Shown here: one piece after another, positions 1 through 6,983 of the stretch
How the letters are laid out: each line of letters begins with the position of its first letter
Position numbering within the stretch: position 1 is the first letter of the stretch
Assembly: GCF_001602625.1 (NCBI RefSeq)
Contig: NZ_LECR01000082.1
Coordinates: forward strand, 14,115-26,633
DNA from: Sodalis-like endosymbiont of Proechinophthirus fluctus
GTDB taxonomy: Bacteria > Pseudomonadota > Gammaproteobacteria > Enterobacterales > Enterobacteriaceae
Direction of reading: 5' to 3'
DNA: 12,519 bases
The notes under the pieces: generated by a model
What the model saw: the letters and a program-made list of their open reading frames with translations, nothing else
Database searches by the model: none
What the model was told of the DNA's origin: nothing
Made by a program: the position numbers and the translations under genes

Positions 1-106
1 GTATCGCTCTCTCGCGCACCATCAAATCGCGGGCGATAATAGAAATGTTAGGCACGTAAATAGTCTGAGCCATCTGCCCAACAGCCACCAGAATAATCAA
101 TAGCAT
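1..106 (-). CDS. emrD: EmrD-like multidrug efflux MFS transporter, N-terminal part only
   Basis: The minus strand reads 35 uninterrupted codons from an ATG at 106-104 to the window edge. It contains LVAVGQMAQTIYVP and then ARDLMVRES, which closely matches from memory the first transmembrane segment and following loop of E. coli EmrD (LVAVGQMAQTIYIP, ARDLNVREG). EmrD is an inner-membrane major facilitator superfamily proton/drug antiporter. The start is odd: E. coli EmrD has about 9 more residues before this point, here an in-frame stop lies just upstream, and I see no good ribosome binding site in the very AT-rich leader. The gene may therefore have a shortened N-terminus or be a pseudogene; the rest lies outside the window. 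It is divergent from fpr. Confidence 0.75.
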   Translation of the reverse strand, partial: MLLIILVAVGQMAQTIYVPNISIIARDLMVRERAI

Positions 107-491
107 TATAATTACTTATATAGATTATTAATTATCTACATTTATTTTAAATAGTGATATATACAGAATATTGGTTAATTTTCCGACATAAGTACCACAT
201 CTAGGCCACAAGTCCAATTAATATCTTAAATATTCCGGCGCTCAAGCTGTAATGTTCAGTGGACAGATGGTAAATTTTTCTGTACGCGCATCGTAACTTA
301 CGCTTGCCGCGCCATGGACTAGATGCGTTAACGAAATTAGCTGATAATGGTCAGTTCGCAGATTCGTGCTTCAGGCCGCACCGGTGGTCTCCGGCGTGCG
401 GCCTGAAGCACGAATCTCAGCCGCTGTGACAGAGCGGATAAACGCATGTTAACCGGGAAACATCTGGCAGGAACTAAGGGAGTTAAACACT
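107..491. other. Spacer between emrD and fpr: AT-rich part, then hairpin-bearing part
   Basis: No coding stretch is supported here. Positions 107-180 are very AT-rich, as expected for the promoter and leader of the divergent emrD gene. The fpr side contains the long inverted repeat listed separately. In E. coli, fpr is induced by SoxS/MarA/Rob, but I could not confidently place a Mar/Sox box here. Confidence 0.6.
360..417. repeat. Perfect 21-bp inverted repeat with 16-nt centre
   Basis: The left arm is 360-380 and the right arm 397-417; the arms are exact reverse complements over 21 bases. The centre (381-396) has CCGG at 381-384 and again at 391-394, which can pair with each other and lengthen the stem. 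No T-run follows on either strand, so it does not look like an ordinary intrinsic terminator. It sits about 75 bp upstream of the fpr start, so an fpr transcript starting before it would carry a very stable 5' hairpin. A REP/BIME-like or other dispersed palindromic repeat is the alternative; I saw no second copy in this window. Confidence 0.9.
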
Positions 492-1238
492 ATGACTGAA
501 TGGGTAACGGGTAACGTGGTCCAGGTGAAGCACTGGACAGAGAGTCTTTTTAGTCTGATCGTGCATGCACCAGTCGACCCCTTTACCGCTGGACAATTCG
601 CCAAGCTAAGGCTGGAAATCAACGGCGAAAAGATTCAGCGCGCCTATTCTTACGTTAATGCGCCGCGAAATGACAACCTGGAATTTTACCTTGTAACTGT
701 GCCGGAGGGTAAACTCAGCCCGCCGCTGCATGCGCTTACGCCCGGCGACACCCTGATGGTGACTAAAGAAGCAGCGGGATTCTTTGTGCTGGACGAGATT
801 CCTTCCTGTGAAAATCTGTGGATGCTGGCGACGGGTACCGGACTAGGTCCCTATCTATCGATTCTCGATCAGGGCGAGGGACTTCAGCGCTTCCAGCAGA
901 TTGTTCTGGTGCATGCAGCGCGCTTTGCTCAGGACCTTAGCTATCTGCCGCAAATACTGGAGCTACAGCAGCGCTATAACGGTAAGTTGCGCGTCCAAAC
1001 GGTGGTCAGCCGCGAACAGGCTCCAGGATCGCTTACCGGCCGCATCCCCACCCTGATTGCCGATGGTTCGCTAGAGGAAGCAGTGGATCTGCGGTTGGAA
1101 GCTGAAAACAGCCACGTTATGCTGTGTGGCAACCCGCAAATGGTGCGAGACACGCAGAAGATGTTAAAGGACAGCCGTAGCATGCTAAAAAATTTTAAGC
1201 ACAAACCAGGTCATATGACCAGCGAGCATTACTGGTAA
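492..1238 (+). CDS. fpr: Ferredoxin/flavodoxin-NADP+ reductase, intact
   Basis: This 248-residue cytoplasmic FAD enzyme passes electrons between NADPH and flavodoxin or ferredoxin, supplying reduced flavodoxin for iron-sulfur and radical-SAM chemistry and oxidative-stress repair. The length equals E. coli Fpr. Visible motifs are the FAD-binding RAYS (residues 50-53), the GKLSP segment (73-77), the NADP-binding ATGTGLGP (113-120), CGNPQMV (212-218) and the family C-terminus ending HYW with a terminal Trp (248). The ATG start has an AAGGGAG ribosome binding site at 476-482, nine bases upstream. No frame interruption is seen. It is read in the same direction as the yiiQ remnant and tpiA, matching the E. 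coli order of this neighbourhood. Identification is close to certain. Confidence 0.97.
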   Translation: MTEWVTGNVVQVKHWTESLFSLIVHAPVDPFTAGQFAKLRLEINGEKIQRAYSYVNAPRNDNLEFYLVTVPEGKLSPPLHALTPGDTLMVTKEAAGFFVLDEIPSCENLWMLATGTGLGPYLSILDQGEGLQRFQQIVLVHAARFAQDLSYLPQILELQQRYNGKLRVQTVVSREQAPGSLTGRIPTLIADGSLEEAVDLRLEAENSHVMLCGNPQMVRDTQKMLKDSRSMLKNFKHKPGHMTSEHYW

Positions 1239-1289
1239 TGGCAGTGCCGTTCTCTGCGCCGAACAGCCAGGGGCGCCACATAATACCGC

Positions 1290-1888
1290 CGTAGAGCCTG
1301 GTTGCTGGAGATACTTTGCGCGATAGGCATCGGCGTCGCCTGCGGGGAAGCGATACCCGCCGTGGCGCAACACGCCGGCAACACACCGACCACGCTGTAT
1401 TTGCTAGCCGGCGCTTCCACTTTGATACCACGGTGACGAAATTCCACGAACGGTACAATAGCCATAATCCGACTTTGCCCATTGGCTAATTCTGCGCGTT
1501 TGGAGGGCCTGAGAGAACCGGAGAATCTTACCCACGCCGCCAGTAAGATTAACAAAACATTGTATACCTCCGCGGCGCTGGAGAAAGGTAGCGGCAAGAT
1601 CAAAACGCTGCAGCTTACCTACCTCTCGGTGGAAGACGGTACCGAAAAGGCCGCTCGCGCGACTGCTATCGCCTATATAGCAGCTCTACTGCGCGAATTT
1701 GAACCGGCGATAAGCGTGGAACAACAGAGCACGGCACGGGTGTTAAATCTGCTAAGTCGCGGGCAGGGTTCACGCTTTTTCCAACAGCAATGGGGCACAC
1801 TGCGCTAGCTACGTAGTAGCGGACAATGGTGATAAAGGGCTGACATTTGTCGTTCGAACCCGCCAAACTTGCGCTGGTCGAGCCCTGA
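1290..1888 (+). pseudogene. yiiQ: yiiQ (DUF1454 periplasmic protein) pseudogene
   Basis: The segment lines up piecewise, from memory, with E. coli YiiQ, a secreted protein of unknown function. A signal-peptide-like start (1302 onward, LLEILCAIGIGVA) leads to YLLAGAST; then in another frame come FHERYNSHNPTLP and an in-frame TAA at about 1486. In a further frame come NLTHAASKIN and the body of the protein (from 1482 an open 108-codon stretch), stopping at TAG 1806-1808. YVVADNGDKGLTF continues in a different frame and, after one more shift, EPAKLALVEP ends at TGA 1886-1888. At least four disruptions are therefore visible and no proper start codon remains. E. coli yiiQ sits in the same position upstream of tpiA. 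The 108-codon stretch is the largest surviving fragment, not a separate gene. Confidence 0.9.
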
Positions 1889-1999
1889 TTCATGCACGAT
1901 AAATGACAAAAAGCCACCTTAGTATTTTTCTTCTTTAATACTAAAGTCAGGCAAAATTTGCCCTATGACAGTCATTTTCATCTCTCGCATTCCCTGAAT

Positions 2000-2004
2000 G
2001 GAGG
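2000..2004 (+). promoter_or_regulatory. Ribosome binding site that fixes the tpiA start
   Basis: GGAGG lies seven bases before the ATG at 2012. The frame is open back to an ATG at 1958, but only the 2012 start has this site and gives the family's usual 255 residues beginning MRHPLV. Confidence 0.9.
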
Positions 2005-2011
2005 AATAACA

Positions 2012-2779
2012 ATGCGACATCCATTAGTGATCGGTAACTGGAAACTTAATGGCAATAAACACATAGTCATCGAACTGATCGCGGCTCTGCGTAACGAACT
2101 TAGCAGCGTTGTCGGCTGCGACGTGGCCATTGCCCCGCCGATAGCCTATCTAGACCTGGCGAAACATTATTTGGGCGGCAGCCGAATCGCTCTGGGGGCG
2201 CAGAACGTCGACACCCATCTTTCTGGGGCCTTTACCGGCGAAGTTTCCGCCGAAATACTCAAAGATATAGGCGCGAAATATATCATCATCGGTCATTCCG
2301 AACGCCGCACCTATCATAAAGAAAGCGATGACGTTATCGCCGAAAAATTCGCCGTGCTGAAAGAGGCGGGTCTGATTCCGGTATTGTGTATCGGTGAAAG
2401 CAAAGTGGAAAACGAAGCCGGACAAACTGAAGCGGTATGCGCTCATCAAATTGATGCGGTACTGAACAGCCTCGGTGCCAAAGCATTCGAGAATACCGTT
2501 ATCGCCTATGAGCCCATCTGGGCCATCGGAACCGGCAAATCTGCCACTCCGGCGCAGGCGCAAGCAGTGCATAAATTTATCCGCGACCATATCGCTAAAC
2601 ATGATGCGGCAATCGCGGAACAGGTCATTATCCAGTACGGCGGCTCGGTCAACGCCGATAATGCCGCTGAACTACTTACCCAGAAGGATATTGATGGAGC
2701 CTTGGTCGGCAGTGCATCGCTGAAGGCTGACGCCTTTGCCGTGGTCGTTAAAGCTGCGGTGCAAGCGAATCAGGACTGA
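2012..2779 (+). CDS. tpiA: Triosephosphate isomerase, intact
   Basis: This enzyme interconverts dihydroxyacetone phosphate and glyceraldehyde 3-phosphate in cytoplasmic glycolysis and gluconeogenesis. The 255 residues equal the E. coli length. Active-site residues are present: Asn9 and Lys11 in GNWKLNG, the electrophilic His95 in IIGHSERR, the catalytic base Glu167 in [12 protein letters not shown], the mobile loop 6 that follows, and the phosphate-binding YGGS (209-212). One substitution stands out: the second phosphate-binding glycine pair, normally LVGGASL, reads LVGSASL here (Ser234). The rest of the protein is strongly conserved and uninterrupted, so I treat it as functional, with that residue flagged. 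It ends just before a terminator hairpin facing the sbp remnant. Confidence 0.98.
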   Translation: MRHPLVIGNWKLNGNKHIVIELIAALRNELSSVVGCDVAIAPPIAYLDLAKHYLGGSRIALGAQNVDTHLSGAFTGEVSAEILKDIGAKYIIIGHSERRTYHKESDDVIAEKFAVLKEAGLIPVLCIGESKVENEAGQTEAVCAHQIDAVLNSLGAKAFENTVIAYEPIWAIGTGKSATPAQAQAVHKFIRDHIAKHDAAIAEQVIIQYGGSVNADNAAELLTQKDIDGALVGSASLKADAFAVVVKAAVQANQD

Positions 2780-2824
2780 CAGCCTTATACAAGAAGATGG
2801 AGTTCTTCACCGTCATCCTGAAAA

Positions 2825-2859
2825 ATCCAGGGCTGGTCAGAGAATGACCAGCCCTGGAT
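2825..2859. terminator. Bidirectional intrinsic terminator between convergent tpiA and sbp
   Basis: A perfect 15-bp inverted repeat (2825-2839 and 2845-2859) encloses a 5-nt loop, GAGAA. On the minus strand it is followed directly by a run of five T (complement of 2821-2825), so it is a good terminator for sbp, whose stop is only about 11 nt before it. On the plus strand the following T content is weak, but the location 46 nt after the tpiA stop suggests it also ends tpiA transcripts. Confidence 0.82.
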
Positions 2860-2870
2860 GGTTTATGGCT

Positions 2871-3910
2871 CTAGGACGGCGGCTTGCCCTCCCGCCCTTG
2901 ACGTGAACTAATCTGATAGAAACTGCCGCCGTTGGAGAGATGTTCCTTCTGGACCTTGGTCCAATCGTCGAAGGTTTCAGCCAGGGTAAACAGCTGTAGC
3001 GTCGGAAACTCTTGGCGTATTTCCTCACTACAGCCGCATCAGGCGGACGATAATATTTTTGCGCCGCAAAACGCTGCCCCTCGATTGAATATAGAGATGG
3101 TTAAGGTATGCCGTGGCTACATCCCGGGTTCCGCGCTTATCTACCACTTTATCTACCACCGATACTGTCGGCTCGGCTAAAATCGATTCACTTGGAGTGA
3201 CGATCTCAAACTAATCCTTACTGTTACTGTTCAGTTCATTAATCTCCAATAATTCCCTATTTTCCAAAGCGATAAGTACATCCTCCTGGCCGCTGCTCAA
3301 CAAAGGTTTTAGTTGCGCCGCGAGCGCTGGAATCAAGCACTTCTACATTCTTAAACAGCGCTTTCACAAGCATCTGCGCTTTGTCCTAATCGTTATTATT
3401 CTATTGCAGCGCATAAAACCCCCAGGCCGCTAAATAGTTCCAGCGCGCGCTGCCAGAAGTTTCCGGATTAGGGGTAGTGGTAATCGACATACTAGTTTTG
3501 ATCAAATCGCGCCAATCATGAATCTGTTTCAGGTTTACTTTTACGCACCAGGAAAACGATGGTTGGTGTGCAAGACGTAGAATTGTTGGGCAAGCGGGTA
3601 ATCCAGTTTTATCAATGTGTCCACGTTCGGCGATAGAGTCTACATCTAACTCCAGCGCTAGCGTGACCACATCCGCTTCAATGCCATGATAACGAAAGTC
3701 GCTTTTTTACCTGAACCGCCGTGAGAGACACTGGTGGCGCACCGTAACATGATCGCCGGTTTTTACTGCCAGTATTGGCTAACTGCCTTATTGTATTGCT
3801 GATAGAGTTCGTGGGTAGGATCATAGGAAATATTCAGAAGCTGTACATTCTTAGCCATTACACTTCCTGACAGGAATATAAGTAATATACTAGCACACCA
3901 TTTGGACTCT
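2871..3910 (-). pseudogene. sbp: sbp (periplasmic sulfate-binding protein) pseudogene
   Basis: Sbp captures sulfate in the periplasm for the CysTWA ABC importer. Nearly the whole protein is recognisable on the minus strand, but in pieces. The signal peptide remnant (KWCASILLIFLSGSVMAK) runs into NVQLLNISYDPTHELY (3855 downward). A stop after QYWQ and a frame change follow, then SHGGSGKKAT, then a longer open stretch 3670-3401 with DVDSIAERGHIDK, KQIHDWRDLIK and ARWNYLAAWG. Later frames carry the equivalents of [17 protein letters not shown] (near 3180-3130) and finally EHLSNGGSFYQISSR before TAG at 2873-2871. The normal ATG before the signal peptide appears lost. Many frameshifts and stops make a functional product impossible. 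E. coli has sbp beside pfkA in the same orientation; cdh, its other E. coli neighbour, is not seen. Confidence 0.95.
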
Positions 3911-3939
3911 TTTACTCCCTCTGGAAATTTTTTGGACGT

Positions 3940-3951
3940 GAAAACGTTTTC
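3940..3951. promoter_or_regulatory. 12-bp perfect palindrome upstream of sbp remnant, LacI-family operator-like
   Basis: GAAAACGTTTTC is a perfect palindrome with a central CG, the general form of LacI/GalR-family operators (Cra, PurR and relatives). It lies about 30 bp upstream of where sbp translation began and downstream of pfkA. Which regulator, if any, would bind is unknown; chance occurrence in AT-rich DNA is possible. Confidence 0.35.
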
Positions 3952-4103
3952 TGAGAAAGTGGCAGAAAAACATAGCCAGGTAAAAGAATAAAAAATATTT
4001 TTTATAACTATATAAAATAATGTGGATTAAAAGCATGAGGTGGCTGCCGCAAAGCGCGCCAATACTCTTACCATCAGCAGCGATGGCAAGCTAACCGGCA
4101 AAA

Positions 4104-5066
4104 TCAGAAGAGTTTTTTCGCCGTCTCCAGAATATCGCTGCGGAAGGGCCGTTTCATATTTTCGATGGCGTCGATGATATCGTGATGCACTAACCGTTCA
4201 TTTTGCACCCCGACACAGCGGCCACCATAGCCCTGCAACAACAGTTCGATGGAATACGCGCCCATGCGCGAGGCCAAAATACGATCATATGCCACCGGAC
4301 TGCCACCACGCTGGATATGGCCTAGCACCGTGGCACGGGTTTCCCGTCCCGTTTCTTTTTCGATGTATTGCGCCAGCTCGGCGACATTACAAATGTGTTC
4401 GGTGATCGAGACAATGGCGTGTTTTTTGCCTTTAGCAATACCCGCCTTGATTTCGTAGACCAGGTCTTCTGGTTTGAATTCCACTTCAGGTAGTACAATG
4501 AATTCGCAGCCGCCTGCGATGGCTGCTGCCATGGTCAAATCACCGCAATAACGCCCCATGACTTCCACGATGGAGATACGTTGATGTGACGTAGAAGTAT
4601 CGCGCAGGCGGTCAATGGCCTCAACGACAGTTTCCAGCGCGGTAAAGTAACCAATGGTGTAATCTGTGCCCGCCACGTCATTATCAATCGTACCAGGTAG
4701 ACCAATGCAAGGGAAACCCATTTCAGTCAGGCGCTTGGCGCCTATATAGGATCCGTCGCCTCCTATCACCACTAGTGCATCCAGTCCACGCTTAGTCATA
4801 TTTTCAATGGAGATAACGCGTGTGCCTTCCTCTCGGAATTCCGGAAAACGCGCGGAGCCGAGAAAGGTACCACCACAGTTAATCATATCCGAGACGCTAT
4901 AGCGGTCCAGTTTCGCCATCCGATCCTGAAACAGGCCTAGGTAGCCGTCATAAATTCCATAAATTTCTATACATTCGGAAATACCAGCCCGCACGACGCC
5001 CCGGATGGCCGCATTCATTCCTGGTGAATCACCGCCGCTTGTCAGTACACCGATTTTTTTAATCAT
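4104..5066 (-). CDS. pfkA: 6-phosphofructokinase I, intact
   Basis: PfkA phosphorylates fructose 6-phosphate with ATP, the committed step of glycolysis; it is a cytoplasmic homotetramer activated by ADP and inhibited by PEP. The 320 residues equal the E. coli length with no interruption. Visible motifs are the ATP-binding SGGDSPG (10-16), IGGDGS (101-106), the catalytic PGTIDND (124-130, catalytic base Asp128 counting Met), MGRYCGD and HIQRGGSP. Effector-site residues Arg22, Arg26 and Arg55 are in place. One noticeable change is Cys64 (TGT) in MINCGG, where E. coli has Arg (MINRGG). The start ATG at 5066 has a modest AGAGG ribosome binding site six bases upstream. The remaining E. coli-like neighbour downstream is the broken sbp; upstream, fieF is missing. 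Confidence 0.98.
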   Translation of the reverse strand: MIKKIGVLTSGGDSPGMNAAIRGVVRAGISECIEIYGIYDGYLGLFQDRMAKLDRYSVSDMINCGGTFLGSARFPEFREEGTRVISIENMTKRGLDALVVIGGDGSYIGAKRLTEMGFPCIGLPGTIDNDVAGTDYTIGYFTALETVVEAIDRLRDTSTSHQRISIVEVMGRYCGDLTMAAAIAGGCEFIVLPEVEFKPEDLVYEIKAGIAKGKKHAIVSITEHICNVAELAQYIEKETGRETRATVLGHIQRGGSPVAYDRILASRMGAYSIELLLQGYGGRCVGVQNERLVHHDIIDAIENMKRPFRSDILETAKKLF

Positions 5067-5486
5067 GACTAACCTCTGAACTAAAATAACACTTGTATAA
5101 TACGTTTGTTACCGCTTTTCCCATCAGCAATGAATGCTGATGATTGTGATGAAAGAGTATAACAAAATGCCAAAGATGAATTAATTCACGTCAGAATACT
5201 TTCCAATACTCAGCGAATAAATACCCATTTTGCGGTACATATCATACTGTAAAACGTACCTGGCCGCTTCCGCTTTAATGCGCCCGCGCCCGCCGCCGTC
5301 GTCACATCAGCGAGTGAAAAACCCTGCTGCCAAGTGTTTACCAGTGTTATTAGGATGCTCCTTATATACCTTTTTTAGTATTAACCGAGCGCGACAGGGC
5401 AGTGTGTTTACCGAGGTAACGTGCCCCCCCTGCCTTACTTAAACTGCAGTTAAACCGGACGCCGGTTAACCGTCTCAGTCTAATTT

Positions 5487-5502
5487 TGTGACATAAATCA
5501 CA
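5487..5502. promoter_or_regulatory. Perfect-consensus CRP (cAMP receptor protein) site
   Basis: TGTGA (5487-5491), six bases, then TCACA (5498-5502) matches the CRP consensus exactly. A TATACT hexamer at 5514-5519 may be the matching -10 element. In E. coli psiE is reported to be under CRP and PhoB control, so the site fits the psiE remnant starting at 5581. No convincing Pho box was found. Confidence 0.75.
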
Positions 5503-5538
5503 TTTAAAAGCGTTATACTGCCGTAGAGATCGCCAGAT

Positions 5539-5570
5539 AATGTTAACGTAAGGACAATGTTAATGTAGGG
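5539..5570 (+). repeat. Two tandem 15-nt near-identical direct repeats in the psiE leader
   Basis: Positions 5539-5553 and 5556-5570 agree at 13 of 15 bases (AATGTTAAYGTARGG pattern) with a 17-nt period. Each ends in a Shine-Dalgarno-like purine run. This may be a small tandem duplication in decaying leader DNA or a pair of regulator half-sites; I cannot assign a regulator. Confidence 0.5.
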
Positions 5571-5580
5571 TGGTGATACC

Positions 5581-5986
5581 ATGATTTCCGGAATGCGTAT
5601 TGCCGATGCACTGAAAATAGTTTTGAATATCTGCCCGGTATGCTTGAGTATAATCTTGGTTATTTTCTTAGGCAGACAAACCTTCGATTTGGGACAGGTA
5701 CTACTCAACTCTAGGGAAAAATTTACACCTACATGCTAATAGCAAGCATCGTCATTTATTTTATTTACTTTAAATTTATCGATCTGATAGTGAAATATTT
5801 TCAATCCGGGTAATCAACTTTCGCCTACGTTACTTTATTTATATTGGCATCGCGGCTCATCATCCGACTCATCGTTGTCGATCATGAAAACAGGCTGGAC
5901 ATTCTGTGTTATTTTCCGCCGCCACTTTGATATTTGTGGTAACATTGTGGCTGACCAATAGCCCTCCGATACTGATGCTCAAATAA
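5581..5986 (+). pseudogene. psiE: psiE (phosphate-starvation-inducible membrane protein) pseudogene
   Basis: PsiE is a small inner-membrane protein of about 136 residues, induced by phosphate starvation, with unknown function. From ATG 5581 the first frame gives 52 codons containing ALKIVLNICPVCLSIILVIFLG, shortened here as a quoted match to LKIVLN and ILVIFLG, ending at TAA 5737-5739. A shift then gives YFIYFKFIDLIVKYFQSG, followed by an in-frame TAA, then RLIIRLIVVDHENRLDIL. After another shift SAATLIFVVTLWLTNS ends at TAA 5984-5986. These match, from memory, the E. coli PsiE blocks VYFLYFEFIALIVKYFQSG, VRLIIVDH and SAAILLLVITLWL in order. Three disruptions are visible. The start ATG is preceded by GGGTGGTGAT. 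E. coli psiE lies elsewhere, near malG, so its location here differs from the E. coli order. Confidence 0.9.
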
Positions 5987-6069
5987 ACCCACGCGGCGGT
6001 CTATTTTTTTCGGCGTCCGAGATACCCTATCCACGCCGCCGCTATCTAGCTCGGTTTTCGCTGTCGCTT

Positions 6070-6983
6070 TTATCTGAGAAATTTGCTCTCCACCACGCGC
6101 GTTTTGGTGTCGCCTTGTAGCGCGATAATATCCGCATCCGCTCACGATCGGCAATGCGGCGCGTCCACACGATAAATATCGCCATCGTGCCATATCTGCC
6201 CAAAAAAATGCGCATCGCCCCACAGCAGCACGGATAGAGTGATTTCTTTAAATAACGATCCCCCCGCATTGCTGCTATGCTAGCAGCAATGGCCTATTCG
6301 GTAGGCTATGGATAGGCCGTAGGGACCAGCACCGGAAGAACCCATCCTGCCCAGGCATCCCCAGGAATCCCCAGGCATCGATGAAAGCAAGGATCCCCCG
6401 GACGTTTTCTGCCGGGAATGGATGAGGATTGCATCCATTCCCGCTTTCTGGTAATCCGTAAGCCAGGCTCAATACTTCTTCCTGGCCCAGCCCTGCCATC
6501 AATGCTTCAACCCAGGCTATGATCACTAAATTATTATCCTGATGGGCGTCGATAGCGGCGCAAATCTTACCCTGAAACGTCTCAATGTTGACTAATTCTT
6601 ATTACCCACCGGAGCGCAGGAGGCTCGTGTCTTTTGGATAGGTTTTATCCTCCATCATCACCGCCGAAACGCCGGACGCCTCATACTATATCATAACATA
6701 GCTGACATTTAGCGCGCTACCGAATCCGGCATCGATATCCGTGATCACAGGCGTCGTGATGACGGCAGCGATGGCACGCGTCATCTCCAGGTGAATACTC
6801 ATGGGAAAAATATTAGCGTACGGCACCGCATAGCTGGCCGCCAACTCAAAACTGCTACTACCCCAGATGCCTCAAAGCCCGCCTCTTTAGCAAGCCGTAC
6901 GCACAAGGGATTATAGAGCGGCTATGACGGTGAAAAGCCGCAGATCGTTAAAGCGTCTAGCGCAATATTACGTGCCTAGACAT
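6070..6983 (-). pseudogene. Phosphonopyruvate hydrolase / PEP mutase-family enzyme pseudogene
   Basis: The minus strand carries a near full-length but broken member of the PEP mutase/isocitrate lyase superfamily. From ATG 6983-6981 (AAGGAA upstream) the blocks occur in order in shifting frames: NPLCVRLAKEAGFEA; IWGSSFELAASYAVP; NIFPMSIHLEMTRAIAAVI; TDIDAGFGSALNVSYVM; a TAG; SAVMMEDKTYPKDTSLL; TAA TAA; ELVNIETFQGKI; WVEALMAGLGQEE; VLVPTAYP followed by stops; IRAAVG; IWHDGDIYRVDA; and finally IIALQGDTKTRVVESKFLR with TAA at 6072-6070. The signature reads EDK-x5-TS. True PEP mutases have EDK-x5-NS, while phosphonopyruvate hydrolase, as I recall it, has Thr at that place. The ancestor therefore more likely cleaved phosphonopyruvate to pyruvate and phosphate than made phosphonates. 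At least six stops or shifts make it non-functional. Confidence 0.87.

Larger units (their letters stand above)
5067..5580. other. Gene-free spacer between pfkA and the psiE remnant
   Basis: I find no supported gene in this stretch. It should hold the pfkA promoter on the minus strand and the old psiE promoter on the plus strand. A short hairpin occurs upstream of pfkA (CATCAGCA at 5122-5129 with TGCTGATG at 5135-5142). Another lies at about 5453-5467 (AACCGG / CCGGTT, 3-nt loop). I looked for the fieF (yiiP) cation efflux gene expected here from E. coli and saw no trace on either strand. A 70-codon open frame at 5230-5442 resembles nothing known to me and has no ribosome binding site. Confidence 0.6.

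Noticed and set aside
1229..1603. Long minus-strand open frames (also 1185-1373 and 1195-1482) opposite the yiiQ remnant, considered as yiiR
   Set aside because: They show no DUF805-like membrane pattern or ribosome binding site, while the plus strand matches YiiQ block by block; they are shadows.
2150..2602. 150-codon minus-strand frame inside tpiA
   Set aside because: It lies entirely opposite the intact tpiA gene and has no recognisable protein pattern.
5122..5142. 8-bp hairpin upstream of pfkA as a terminator or Cra site
   Set aside because: No T-run follows on either strand and it does not match the Cra consensus well.
5909..6269. Two overlapping minus-strand frames of 104 and 75 codons, considered as small arginine-rich proteins
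   Set aside because: They are out-of-frame readings of the C-terminal part of the phosphonopyruvate hydrolase remnant and of psiE; the correct frames give conserved blocks such as IWHDGDIYRVDA and IIALQGDTKTRVV.
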